Made by a program: the position numbers and the translations under genes | Part shown: positions 36,867 through 45,225 of the stretch, in pieces | Position numbering within the stretch: the stretch's first letter is position 1 | Layout: each line of letters begins with the position of its first letter | Assembly (NCBI GenBank): GCA_024639125.1 | Contig: JAHEJA010000027.1 | Coordinates: 1-60,310, forward strand | Reading direction: 5' to 3' | DNA length: 60,310 nucleotides | From: Paracoccaceae bacterium | GTDB lineage: Bacteria; Pseudomonadota; Alphaproteobacteria; Rhodobacterales; Rhodobacteraceae | The notes under the pieces: generated by a model | Told to the model about the DNA's origin: nothing | What the model saw: the letters and a program-made list of their open reading frames with translations, nothing else | The model's database searches: none

Positions 36867-37012
36867 ATAAATTATCCTGCATCCACAATGGGCGCTATTT
36901 TTGCACCGTTTGGTGCTAATTTCACCTTAATTGCCACTATATTCCCTTTTTAGGCTCAACTTTCCATAGTAGAGACATAAAAAGTTAAAGACACAAACAA
37001 GAAGGTAACAGT

Positions 37013-37831
37013 ATGGGTTTTCCTGGTACGTGGATGACAGAGTCCGAAAGCGTTGTATATCGCGTTGTTCCAAAATGCGCATGTTCGACGATCGGGCAAA
37101 TCATGTTCTATTCAGATCATGGTGAATTCTTTGACGGTGACATTCATGATTCCAAAGATCGTCTTCACAAATGGTCCCAAGACTTTAGTCAGCAAAAAAT
37201 CACTGACAATGTGAAAAACCATAACTCGTATGCCTTTACCTGTGTTCGCAATCCCTATACGCGCATTCTATCATCCTTCTTTGACAAAATATGCGGGATC
37301 CAGCGCAATGATCGTCGCTATCGCGGCAATCTTGTTCCGCTCTTGATTCAAAAATATGGTATCGAAGTGGGTGGCGATGATGGCAAACAAGAGTTTGACC
37401 AAATCAAATCATTCCGCCGTTTTCTACTATTCGCACGCGACACCATTAAGTTTCGCAAGCCCATGGATCCAGACATTCACTGGTCGGCAATGTCTGGGCA
37501 TGTGTCTACATTCATCGTGAATGGTGGACGATACGACAAAGTCTTTTGGACGGAACAATTTAATGACGGCATGCAACAAGTGCTCGACAGCATTGATACC
37601 AAACATAGCGTCGATCTTGCCACCATTCCACGTTTCAACGAAAGCGAAGGACATGGTCCGAAACGGGCCCATCCGGTCGAAGACTATTTTGACGATTTGT
37701 CGATGCATTTGGTTTATGAAATCTACAAAAAGGATTTCGAGCTTTTCAAATATGACTTCCACAACCCATCAAACAAGATGCCGATCGGTGAAATTGATCT
37801 AGACGAAATTCACGCAAAACTTGGTGATTGA
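37013..37831 (+). CDS. Sulfotransferase family 2 (carbohydrate type)
   Basis: A 272-residue protein with both PAPS-binding motifs: the 5'-phosphosulfate loop YRVVPKCACSTIGQIM near residue 22 and the 3'-phosphate motif FTCVRNPYTRILSSFFD near residue 77, as in Sulfotransfer_2 (chondroitin/HNK-1 type) enzymes. FIVNGGRYDKVFWTEQ near residue 170 is also family-like. No signal or membrane helix is seen, so the protein is cytoplasmic. It is divergent from the GT14 gene (146 bases) and closed by a terminator. The acceptor is unknown; a sugar is inferred from the neighbour. Confidence 0.85.
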   Translation: MGFPGTWMTESESVVYRVVPKCACSTIGQIMFYSDHGEFFDGDIHDSKDRLHKWSQDFSQQKITDNVKNHNSYAFTCVRNPYTRILSSFFDKICGIQRNDRRYRGNLVPLLIQKYGIEVGGDDGKQEFDQIKSFRRFLLFARDTIKFRKPMDPDIHWSAMSGHVSTFIVNGGRYDKVFWTEQFNDGMQQVLDSIDTKHSVDLATIPRFNESEGHGPKRAHPVEDYFDDLSMHLVYEIYKKDFELFKYDFHNPSNKMPIGEIDLDEIHAKLGD

Positions 37832-37845
37832 TCAATTAAAGGGAA

Positions 37846-37872
37846 AGGGCGCGTTAAGCGCCCTCTTTTATT
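37846..37872. terminator. Intrinsic terminator after the sulfotransferase
   Basis: AGGGCGC-GTTAA-GCGCCCT is a perfect 7-bp stem, followed by CTTTTATTT on the plus strand. The minus-strand reading gives a weaker tail, but the element abuts the stop of the convergent kinase and could serve both genes. Confidence 0.88.
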
Positions 37873-38861
37873 TACACCAAACCAGCCTGTTTGAACAATG
37901 TCATCACATCCTGTTCAGGGCGTGCGCCCATGTGAACGATGACTTCACCCGCCGCGATACAGCCCATCTGCGCACAGGTTTGCATGTCACGTCCCGTAGA
38001 TAGTCCAAACAAGAAACCCGCTGCAAATTGGTCCCCTGCCCCAGTCGCATCCACTGGAACAACTTTTTCAACGGGGACGTCGATACGTGCACCATTTGAC
38101 ACGATGCTCACCCCATCTGACGCGCGCGTGCACACCACCAACGGACAGATCGCTGCCGTTTTAGCCAAGGCATGTTCAAGATCATCTGTTTCAAACAGGG
38201 ATTTGATTTCGTCTTCGTTACCGATCACATAATCCAGTTCATTTTCAATCAATGTCAAAAAATCAGCGCGGTGCCGTTCTACGCAAAACGGATCAGAAAT
38301 AGCTATTCCGGCACGCCCCCCTGCGGCGCGACAGCTGCGCGACATACGAATAAACGCGTCTTTGCCTTTGTCTTTGTCGAATAGATAACCTTCTAGGAAA
38401 ACAATCTCTGCTTGTTGTGCGACCTCATCAGAAACATCCTCTGATCCTAGATCAGCAGAAATACCCAGATAGGTATTCATCGAACGTTCCCCATCAGGAG
38501 AAACGAAAATCATGGATCGCGATGTTGGCAGATCACCACCAGAAACAGGGGCGTTCACAAAATCGGTTCCGCCGTCTTCCATTGATTTGGCATAAAACTG
38601 GCCAAGTGCATCATCATGAACCCGCCCAACAAAGCCAGTTCGAATACCCAAAGCACCCAACCCAGCCAAAGTATTGGCTACAGACCCACCAGCGGCCTGG
38701 GTGCGGTCACCCATTGCGCCATAAAGCAGTTCTGCGCGATCTTTTTCGATCAATTGCATGATACCTTTTTGGATGCCCATATGATCCAGAAAGCTGTCAT
38801 CGCTTTGGGTCAGAACGTCCACAATGGCGTTACCGATGCCAACGACTTGGTATTTTTTCAT
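37872..38861 (-). CDS. PfkB family carbohydrate/adenosine kinase
   Basis: A 329-residue ribokinase-fold kinase closest to the adenosine-kinase subgroup. The N-terminus is VVGIGNAIVDVLTQ, the first signature is GGSVANTLAGLGALGIRTGFVGRVHDD (near residue 58), and the second signature is VDATGAGDQFAAGFLFG with the catalytic Asp. It also has ISDPFCVERHR and YVIGNEDEI. It overlaps nth by four bases. Substrate preference cannot be read with confidence; adenosine is the usual annotation. Confidence 0.88.
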   Translation of the reverse strand: MKKYQVVGIGNAIVDVLTQSDDSFLDHMGIQKGIMQLIEKDRAELLYGAMGDRTQAAGGSVANTLAGLGALGIRTGFVGRVHDDALGQFYAKSMEDGGTDFVNAPVSGGDLPTSRSMIFVSPDGERSMNTYLGISADLGSEDVSDEVAQQAEIVFLEGYLFDKDKGKDAFIRMSRSCRAAGGRAGIAISDPFCVERHRADFLTLIENELDYVIGNEDEIKSLFETDDLEHALAKTAAICPLVVCTRASDGVSIVSNGARIDVPVEKVVPVDATGAGDQFAAGFLFGLSTGRDMQTCAQMGCIAAGEVIVHMGARPEQDVMTLFKQAGLV

Positions 38862-39502
38862 ATATTCTTATCCTCATATGCGCAGAGATCCCGAATAAGA
38901 CAGGTTCCACATTGTGGTTTTCGGGCTTTGCAATGGTAACGACCGTGCAAAATTAACCAGTGATGGGCATGCAATTGGAAATCGGCCGGGATGTGATCTT
39001 CGATTGCGCGCTCAACGCTATCCACGTCTTTGCCCGGAGCAATGCCAGACCTATTTCCGACCCGAAAAATATGGGTATCCACGGCTTGGGCCGGCTGACG
39101 CCACCACATATTCAAAACGACATTCGCCGTCTTGCGCCCAACACCGGGCAAAGATTGAAGTGCGGCGCGTGAATTAGGGACGACGCCGTCATAGTCTTCG
39201 ACCAAAATTTTGCTCAGCTTGATCACATTCTTAGCTTTATTGCGATAAAGCCCGATGGTTTTGATATGTTCGATCAATCCCTCTTCGCCAAGGGCCAGCA
39301 TTTTCGCAGGGGTGTCAGCAATTTGAAACAATGCACGCGTGGCTTTATTGACACCTGCATCCGTCGCTTGCGCGCTCAATGCGACAGCAACGACCAAGGT
39401 ATAGACGTTCACATGCTCAAGCTCGCCTTTGGGTTCTGCTTCAGCATCTTGGAAACGCGTGAAAATTTCACGCAGGGTATGATAATCTAACTGTTTTGCC
39501 AT
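38858..39502 (-). CDS. nth: Endonuclease III
   Basis: Nth removes oxidised pyrimidines from DNA. The 214-residue protein has the helix-hairpin-helix LPGVGRKTANVVLN with the catalytic Lys, the Asp in VDTHIFRVGNRSG, and the [4Fe-4S] loop CKARKPQCGTCLIRDLC (C-x6-C-x2-C-x5-C). Length is typical. It is followed by the PfkB kinase with a four-base overlap and is divergent from the OmpA-like lipoprotein gene. Confidence 0.97.
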   Translation of the reverse strand: MAKQLDYHTLREIFTRFQDAEAEPKGELEHVNVYTLVVAVALSAQATDAGVNKATRALFQIADTPAKMLALGEEGLIEHIKTIGLYRNKAKNVIKLSKILVEDYDGVVPNSRAALQSLPGVGRKTANVVLNMWWRQPAQAVDTHIFRVGNRSGIAPGKDVDSVERAIEDHIPADFQLHAHHWLILHGRYHCKARKPQCGTCLIRDLCAYEDKNI

Positions 39503-39603
39503 ACGGCCCTATGCCCCTTTTTCACGCTCAGTGCAAGGTTTCAGCGCCGCCAACTTGCCGTTCGCCTCAGGCAGCATTTTGCCAATAACATTTATGTGAC
39601 CTT

Positions 39604-39629
39604 CTGCTTTTGAAAGCAGTCGCTATAGT
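39604..39629 (+). promoter_or_regulatory. Inverted repeat and -10 box before the OmpA-like gene
   Basis: CTGCTTT-TG-AAAGCAG (39604-39619) is a perfect 7-bp inverted repeat directly upstream of the -10-like TATAGT (39624-39629), 34 bases before the ATG of the OmpA-like lipoprotein. The position overlaps the expected -35 region, as for a repressor or activator site. The candidate regulator is unknown. Confidence 0.35.
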
Positions 39630-39662
39630 GAACGGGATATATTTTGGTTAAGGGAGTCTTTT

Positions 39663-40340
39663 ATGAAAAAGACAACAAAAGCACTTTCAATCGGCATCTT
39701 ATGTGCGTTCAGCCTTGCGGCTTGTACTTCTCCTTCTCGTTTTGATGGTACATCTGGACCCACGTCAAACGAAAAAGCAAAGAACGGCGCTGTCATTGGG
39801 GCCGCCATTGGCGCCGTTGGCGGTTATATGACTGGTGGCAACAAAAAAGAAAGCCGGCAGAACGCCCTTAAGGGTGCTTTGATTTTCGGTGGGACAGGCG
39901 CGCTTATCGGGAATGAATTGGACAAGCAAGAAGCCGATTTACGTCGCAGCATGGGCAACGATAATGTGCTGATCCAAAACACTGGGGATCGCTTGATTGT
40001 TACATTGCCTCAGGATATTTTGTTTGCAACAGGTAGCGCAAACCTTCGATCCGACTTGACGTCGGACCTTCGGGCTTTGGCATCCAACCTTCAGGCTTAT
40101 CCAAACACAAGCGTTCAGATTGTTGGACATACGGACAATGTTGGTGATGCTGGGTATAATCAACGCCTGTCCGTCGCACGCGCCGAGTCTGTAACTCGAG
40201 TATTGATGAACAACGGTGTTTCAGGAAACCGCCTGATAGCCATCGGACGCGGTGAAGATCAGCCGGTTTCTTCAAACTTGACCCCAGAAGGGCGCGAAAG
40301 AAACCGTCGGGTCGAAATTGTGATCCTTCCGAACGCGTAA
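39663..40340 (+). CDS. OmpA family lipoprotein with glycine-zipper domain
   Basis: A 225-residue outer-membrane lipoprotein. The signal peptide ends in a lipobox, FSLAAC (Cys21). It is followed by a glycine-zipper region (AVIGAAIGAVGGYMTGG and ALIFGGTGALIGNEL) and a C-terminal OmpA peptidoglycan-binding domain (LFATGSANLRSDL, VQIVGHTDNVGDAGYNQRLSVARAE, GRERNRRVEI). It tethers outer membrane to murein. The terminator immediately after shows it is a single gene. Confidence 0.93.
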   Translation: MKKTTKALSIGILCAFSLAACTSPSRFDGTSGPTSNEKAKNGAVIGAAIGAVGGYMTGGNKKESRQNALKGALIFGGTGALIGNELDKQEADLRRSMGNDNVLIQNTGDRLIVTLPQDILFATGSANLRSDLTSDLRALASNLQAYPNTSVQIVGHTDNVGDAGYNQRLSVARAESVTRVLMNNGVSGNRLIAIGRGEDQPVSSNLTPEGRERNRRVEIVILPNA

Positions 40341-40344
40341 AAAT

Positions 40345-40370
40345 AAATGCCCCGGAAATCGGGGCATTTT
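40345..40370. terminator. Intrinsic terminator after the OmpA-like gene
   Basis: AAATGCCCCG-GAAAT-CGGGGCATTT forms a 10-bp stem with a T tail on the plus strand. Read on the minus strand it also ends ATTTATTTTT, so it may terminate the convergent msrC gene too. Confidence 0.9.
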
Positions 40371-40408
40371 CGCCTTTGGCGATTGAGTATTTAGAGCAAA
40401 AAGAAACC

Positions 40409-40864
40409 CTATTTTGCAAAGACTGACGATAAAAGCGATGCCATTTCATATGCATCCACTTCGGTAAATGCGTCTGGGAAATCACTGTCTAAATCGAAGA
40501 CGGCAATGACGTCACCGTTTGTGTCAAAGACGGGCAAAACCAATTCAGATTGTGTTGAACTGGCACAGGCGATGTGATCTGGAAATGCGTGTACATTAGG
40601 GACAAGTTGCACAGCTCCTGTGCGTGCAGCCGCCCCGCAAACGCCCCGTGAAAATGGAATGACCAAACACCCATGTCCGCCTTGGTAGGGCCCAATTTTT
40701 AGCACATCTGGTTCCGTAACACGGTAAAACCCTGTCCAATGAAAACGATCATCCGCGTGGTGCACTTCGCATACGATCGTTGCCATCAATGCGACTATAT
40801 CGGTTTCGCCTTCTGTGAGGCTTGCTATTGTTTTGGAAAGCTCGGCATAATTGATGTGGCGCAT
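40409..40864 (-). CDS. msrC: Free methionine-(R)-sulfoxide reductase (GAF domain)
   Basis: A 151-residue GAF-fold enzyme that reduces free Met-R-SO. All three redox cysteines of the family are in place: GHGCLVIPFSRGVCGAA (two) and DHIACASSTQSELVLPVF (one). The aromatic block HWTGFYRV precedes them. It is one base from the thiolase gene upstream on the same strand, so it is co-transcribed with it. It is likely cytosolic and oxidative-stress related. Confidence 0.92.
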   Translation of the reverse strand: MRHINYAELSKTIASLTEGETDIVALMATIVCEVHHADDRFHWTGFYRVTEPDVLKIGPYQGGHGCLVIPFSRGVCGAAARTGAVQLVPNVHAFPDHIACASSTQSELVLPVFDTNGDVIAVFDLDSDFPDAFTEVDAYEMASLLSSVFAK

Positions 40865-40865
40865 G

Positions 40866-42038
40866 TTAGGACCGTTCGATCGCTATTGCTGTGCCTTCTC
40901 CGCCACCAATACAAATCGCGGCAACACCGCGTTTTAGATCTAGGCGTTCCATAGCATTTAAAAGCGTAACAATAATACGCGCTCCAGAAGCGCCGATAGG
41001 GTGCCCCAAGGCGCATGCCCCACCATGAATGTTCATCTTGTTTCGCGGAATGCCCAGTTCTTGCATAAAGGCCATGGGAACCACGGCAAAGGCTTCGTTG
41101 ACTTCCCAGAGGTCCACATCTTCAATTGACCATCCCAAACGGGCGAGGAGTTTTTGAGTGGCAGGCACAGGCGCCGTTGAAAACCAACCTGGTTCTTGAG
41201 CGTGACTTGCGTGCCCTACGATTGTCGCCCGAATAGGAAGCCCATGCGTGTCAGCATAGGATTTTGCAGCCAATACCAACGCCGCCGCACCATCAGATAT
41301 AGAAGAGGAATTTGCAGGCGTCACAGTGCCATCTTTGCGGAATGCCGGTTTCAGATGAGGTATTTTTTCTGGCCGTGCCTTTGCGGGTTGCTCATCCTTG
41401 TCGATCACGATCGATCCGCCACGCGTGGAAACCGTGACGGGTGATATTTCATCGTTAAAATAGCCATTGGTTTCGGCTTCAAGTGCGTTGGACAAAGATT
41501 TCAAGGCATATTCATCTTGGGCTTCGCGGCTGAATTGATATTTGTCCGCGCAGTCTTCGGCAAATGTGCCCATAAGACGACCTTTGTCATAGGCGTCTTC
41601 TAAGCCATCAAGAAACATGTGATCCACTGTTTGGCCATGACCTATGCGAGCACCACCACGCATATTCGGTAATAGATAAGGTGCATTTGTCATGCTTTCC
41701 ATACCACCCACAGCCACGATATTGGCTTGGCCTAATGCGATTTGATCAAAGCCGATCATTGTGGTTTTCATCCCAGAGCCGCACATTTTGTTCAACGTGG
41801 TAGCAGGAACGTCTTGCCCCAAGCCGGCGGCAAATCCAGCCTGTCGCGCAGGAGCTTGGCCTTGGCCAGCGGATAGCACGTTTCCCATCAAGAGGTCATC
41901 GACATGTGTGACACCCGCTTCGCTAAGCGCAGCCCCAAGGGCAGCACCGCCCAATTGCGCAGCTGTTAGGTTGGAAAATGCACCTTGGAACCCCGCCATA
42001 GGGGTTCGTTTCGCACCACATATTACAACTTGGGCCAT
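40866..42038 (-). CDS. Acetyl-CoA acetyltransferase (thiolase)
   Basis: A 390-residue thiolase; the start at 42038 has AGGAGG five bases upstream, and the 43 upstream codons would run into the divergent STAS gene. The catalytic residues are visible: Cys in LNKMCGSGMKTTM (near residue 88), His in GGACALGHPIGASGARI and Cys in AAICIGGGEGTA near the C-terminus, with NEAFAVV before it. It may act in acetoacetyl-CoA or beta-oxidation metabolism; the substrate is not settled. It is followed by msrC. Confidence 0.93.
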   Translation of the reverse strand: MAQVVICGAKRTPMAGFQGAFSNLTAAQLGGAALGAALSEAGVTHVDDLLMGNVLSAGQGQAPARQAGFAAGLGQDVPATTLNKMCGSGMKTTMIGFDQIALGQANIVAVGGMESMTNAPYLLPNMRGGARIGHGQTVDHMFLDGLEDAYDKGRLMGTFAEDCADKYQFSREAQDEYALKSLSNALEAETNGYFNDEISPVTVSTRGGSIVIDKDEQPAKARPEKIPHLKPAFRKDGTVTPANSSSISDGAAALVLAAKSYADTHGLPIRATIVGHASHAQEPGWFSTAPVPATQKLLARLGWSIEDVDLWEVNEAFAVVPMAFMQELGIPRNKMNIHGGACALGHPIGASGARIIVTLLNAMERLDLKRGVAAICIGGGEGTAIAIERS

Positions 42039-42132
42039 ATCATCCTCCTGAATTACAGGACCATCATTACAAAATAGTAACCTTTGCCGTCTAGCGTGAC
42101 TGCACGTCGTGATTGGGAAAAAGGAATGCCGC

Positions 42133-42474
42133 ATGAAAATCGCAAATGAACCATGCAATGGATCCACGGTTTTGCATGTGCGCGCCGAGCGTATTGATGC
42201 CGCCTGTGCTGTTCAGTTTAAAGATGCTGTAAATGCACAGCTCGAAAGCTGTGCGCCACGCGTCATCCTTGATCTTGCGGATGTGCGTTTTGTGGATTCA
42301 AGTGGGCTTGGCGCGATTGTCAGCATCTATAAAGGGCAACTTGGGCATCGCCAAATTGACTTATGTTGCCTGTCCACACCTGTGGATAAAGTGTTCAAGC
42401 TAACCCGAATGGATCAAGTGTTTGTGATTTTTTCTGATATGGACACCGCTTTAAATGGCGATCAAGCCGCATAG
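42133..42474 (+). CDS. STAS domain protein (anti-sigma factor antagonist type)
   Basis: A 113-residue SpoIIAA/RsbV-like protein from ATG 42133 (a TTG 24 bases earlier is less likely). The phosphorylation-site block is FVDSSGLGAIVSIYKG with its Ser pair, and the strand PRVILDLADV precedes it. Such proteins bind an RsbW-type kinase when dephosphorylated. The following gene, an RsbW-like ATPase, starts 20 bases before this stop, the classic partner-switch layout. Confidence 0.88.
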   Translation: MKIANEPCNGSTVLHVRAERIDAACAVQFKDAVNAQLESCAPRVILDLADVRFVDSSGLGAIVSIYKGQLGHRQIDLCCLSTPVDKVFKLTRMDQVFVIFSDMDTALNGDQAA

Positions 42475-42892
42475 AATGGGAAGACTGCGCAAACAATGTG
42501 CTGCCCAAGATTTTAGGGCTGTTCGTTGCACGGTTCAGGATGTGTGCAGCCAATTAACTGCCTATGCGGTTCCACCAGAGGCCGTTGAAAACGTTGAATT
42601 GGTCCTTGCTGAAGTGATGAACAATATTGCCGAACATGGATGTGCCAATTCGCATATCGGCAACATGTATTGCATAAGATGGCGGCGGCTTAAAAGGTAT
42701 CTATATATACAGATCGAAGATTCTGGCCCGCCGCTTCCGCTTTCGTTAGTTATTGAAGCGCCGTTGAATTGCGATCCATCTTCCCTTCCCGAAGGGGGGT
42801 TTGGTTGGGGATTGATCCACATGATCAGCGATCAGCTTCGTTACAAAAGGCGAGATAATCGAAACTTTCTGTTGTTGTCGTTCAAAATTTGA
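42455..42892 (+). CDS. RsbW-like anti-sigma factor / serine kinase (HATPase_c)
   Basis: A 145-residue GHKL ATPase domain of the RsbW/SpoIIAB kind. The N box is VELVLAEVMNNIAEHG, the G1 box is IQIEDSGPPLPL and the G2 box is EGGFGWGLIHMISDQL. It overlaps the STAS gene by 20 bases. In family terms it would phosphorylate the STAS protein and bind a sigma factor or another target. No sigma factor or PP2C phosphatase gene lies nearby. It is followed by 191 bases without a recognised gene. Confidence 0.88.
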   Translation: MAIKPHRMGRLRKQCAAQDFRAVRCTVQDVCSQLTAYAVPPEAVENVELVLAEVMNNIAEHGCANSHIGNMYCIRWRRLKRYLYIQIEDSGPPLPLSLVIEAPLNCDPSSLPEGGFGWGLIHMISDQLRYKRRDNRNFLLLSFKI

Positions 42893-43086
42893 CGTTGTCG
42901 CAAAATTTCCTTTATTCGGGCAAAGCTCGGCCCCAATCGGAGTCTATCCCTTACTTCATAGCCAAGTGGCTTTTCCCGGCGTCGTGCAAATTGCCCCCAC
43001 ATATCCGACGTCGGGAAACTAAGCTCTAGCACTTGATATAATCCCATTCAGCGATACTGTTCCGAAAACAACAAAGGAACAGATTG

Positions 43087-44664
43087 ATGCGTGATTTCCA
43101 TTTTCCAGGGCGTTCTGCGGTATGGGCCGAAAATGGGATGTGCGCCACATCCCATCCCTTGGCGTCCCAAGTAGCGATAGACATCTTGAAAAAGGGTGGC
43201 AATGCAATGGACGCCGCAATTGCCGGTGCAGTTTTGCTTGGAATTTGCGAACCGCAAATGACCGGAATTGGCGGCGATTGCTTTGTGCTTTTCTCACCGG
43301 CAGGCAGCAACGACATAAAGGCGATCAATGGATCAGGTTGCGCTCCGCAGGGTCTGAACGCTGAATTGCTTCGGGATCAGGGACAGGACACAATCCCAAT
43401 CAGATCGGTGCATACCGTTTCCATCCCCGCTGCCATCGATGCGTTCTGCCAGCTCAGCGAAGATTGGGGGAAATTGGGCATTGCCGATAGTTTGGCCCCC
43501 GCGATACATTACGCGACAAATGGTGTCCCGCTTCATGCGCGGGTCGCCATGGATTTAGCCACGCAAACCGCGGATTTACACCCAACCGCCCTGAGGGATT
43601 ATTCCAAAAACGGTGCGCCATTTGCCATAGGTGATAAATTCGCCGCACCCAAACAAGCAGAGGTGCTAAAGCGTATTGCAGCCCAGGGTCGTGATGGGTT
43701 TTACACTGGTGAAGTCGCAGAAGACATGGTTACGTCGCTTCAAGCGCTTGGCGGGCTTCACACATTGGACGATTTCCAAAATCAGCGCGCATTTTACACG
43801 TCTCCCGTAAGTGGTCATTACAATGGTGTCGATTTGGTCGAGCATCCGCCAAACGGCCAAGGGGCAACGGCGTTATTAATACTAAACATCTTGTCGCATT
43901 TTGATCTGGCTTCGTTAGATCCATATGGGGCAGAGCGCGCGCATTTAGAAGCCGAAGCCACCAAATTGGCATATGATGCACGCAATCGCTTTATTGCCGA
44001 TCCGCAAATAACATCCGCTTTGGAACACATGCTTGCACCCGAGACTGCGCAAAAGCTTGCCGCGTTGATTGATCGTAAATCGGTGATCACGGGCGTGCAA
44101 TCGGTGACCGAAGCTGTTCACAAAGATACTGTTTATATCACTGTTGTGGACAGGGATCAGATGGCTGTTTCCCTGATCTATTCTATTTTTCACGGCTTTG
44201 GATCAGGTATCGCCAGCGACAAATTCGGAATTTTGTTTCAGAATCGCGGAGCAGGTTTCAATTTGACGGCGGGGCACCCCAATGAACTTGGGGGTGGCAA
44301 GCGACCGATGCATACGATCATTCCCGGAATGCTCGCCAAGAATGGGCGCCCGATGACATCCTTTGGGGTCATGGGCGGGCAATACCAACCAACCGGACAT
44401 GTGCGTTATCTAACGAACACCCACGTATACGGCATGGATCCGCAAACCGCCATTGATGCCCCAAGATGCTTTGCCGAAGGTGATATGTTGAAAATCGAAC
44501 GGGGCTATTCCCAAAAGACGATCCAAGAATTAGCGGATTTGGGACATGTTATTGACGATACCATTGGCCCACTTGGGGGCGCACAATCCATAACGATGCA
44601 TGACAGTGGTCTTTTGGAAGGCGCATCTGATCCGCGCAAAGATGGCTGTGCCTTGGGGTACTAA
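43087..44664 (+). CDS. Gamma-glutamyltransferase family protein
   Basis: A 525-residue Ntn-hydrolase that would self-cleave before the nucleophile. The N-terminal block is NGMCATSHPLASQVAIDIL and GGNAMDAAIAGAVLLGICEPQMTGIGGDCF. The predicted nucleophile Thr348 sits in KDTVYITVVDRDQ (the usual form is TTHYSVVD). The late block is NLTAGHPNELGGGKRPMHTIIPG. There is no signal peptide, so it should act in the cytoplasm, unlike the E. coli enzyme. It could work on glutathione or gamma-glutamyl amines. Its stop abuts the convergent hspQ stop. Confidence 0.87.
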   Translation: MRDFHFPGRSAVWAENGMCATSHPLASQVAIDILKKGGNAMDAAIAGAVLLGICEPQMTGIGGDCFVLFSPAGSNDIKAINGSGCAPQGLNAELLRDQGQDTIPIRSVHTVSIPAAIDAFCQLSEDWGKLGIADSLAPAIHYATNGVPLHARVAMDLATQTADLHPTALRDYSKNGAPFAIGDKFAAPKQAEVLKRIAAQGRDGFYTGEVAEDMVTSLQALGGLHTLDDFQNQRAFYTSPVSGHYNGVDLVEHPPNGQGATALLILNILSHFDLASLDPYGAERAHLEAEATKLAYDARNRFIADPQITSALEHMLAPETAQKLAALIDRKSVITGVQSVTEAVHKDTVYITVVDRDQMAVSLIYSIFHGFGSGIASDKFGILFQNRGAGFNLTAGHPNELGGGKRPMHTIIPGMLAKNGRPMTSFGVMGGQYQPTGHVRYLTNTHVYGMDPQTAIDAPRCFAEGDMLKIERGYSQKTIQELADLGHVIDDTIGPLGGAQSITMHDSGLLEGASDPRKDGCALGY

Positions 44665-44991
44665 TTAGTTTAATTGGAAATGCAGCGGATAATGACCATC
44701 CTGAAACGGCCCGAACATGTCGGGAATATCAGGGTGGTCCACTGGTTCGCCAGACTGATCCTCGATCAAGTTTTGCTCAGATACATAGGCCACATAAAAG
44801 CTATGTTCATTCTCTGCTAGCAGATGGTAAAACGGCTGCTCTTTGATGGGGCGGTTGTCTTCTGGGATGGCATCATACCAGTCTTGGGTGTTGTTAAATT
44901 CGGGATCAACGTCAAAAATCACCCCTCTAAAAGGATGCTTTTTGTGGCGCACAACTTGGCCCAGATGGTATTTGGCATTTTTTTTAAACAT
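44665..44991 (-). CDS. hspQ: Heat-shock protein HspQ
   Basis: HspQ binds hemimethylated DNA and adapts substrates to Lon. The 108-residue protein has YHLGQVVRHKKHPFRGVIFDVDPEF near the N-terminus and DNRPIKEQPFYHLLAENEHSFYVAYVSEQNL in the middle, the family core, ending in a tail near PDMFGPF. ATG 44991 has no strong ribosome site. The 234 bases upstream of its start (up to the next plus-strand gene) hold no other gene that I can support. Confidence 0.92.
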   Translation of the reverse strand: MFKKNAKYHLGQVVRHKKHPFRGVIFDVDPEFNNTQDWYDAIPEDNRPIKEQPFYHLLAENEHSFYVAYVSEQNLIEDQSGEPVDHPDIPDMFGPFQDGHYPLHFQLN

Positions 44992-45225
44992 AACACATTG
45001 CCCCTACCCAAACACACTACAGTGTTCAAGGGGTATTTGTCCATGAATGGTTCTACGAAGAATGAGAAACAATCTGTGCCGGATTTGGGTGAAATAGCCA
45101 CAACCTAACCTATTTTGCCAAGCGCCGATCCGCTTAAATCTATCATTTAACTGGAATAAGTCTTTAGATTTTTGACCAAATTAGCTATGATTTGATGATA
45201 AACAATTAACAATAGCGAGAGGCAG

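Noticed and set aside
36903-36916. Small hairpin GCACC-GTTT-GGTGC between the GT14 and sulfotransferase genes
   Set aside because: Only a 5-bp stem with no T run and no known motif; it lies in divergent promoter space and could be chance.
42841-43047. 68-codon minus-strand frame after the RsbW-like gene
   Set aside because: Its end overlaps the RsbW-like gene by 52 bases, there is no convincing ribosome site and no family resemblance; taken as chance.
45025-45030. CTTGAA upstream of hspQ on the minus strand as a heat-shock -35 box
   Set aside because: No matching -10 element is found 14-18 bases downstream, so the match alone is not enough.
45043-45108. 21-codon plus-strand frame upstream of the SLT gene
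   Set aside because: The ribosome site is weak and too far, and nothing else supports translation; it would need proteomics or conservation.
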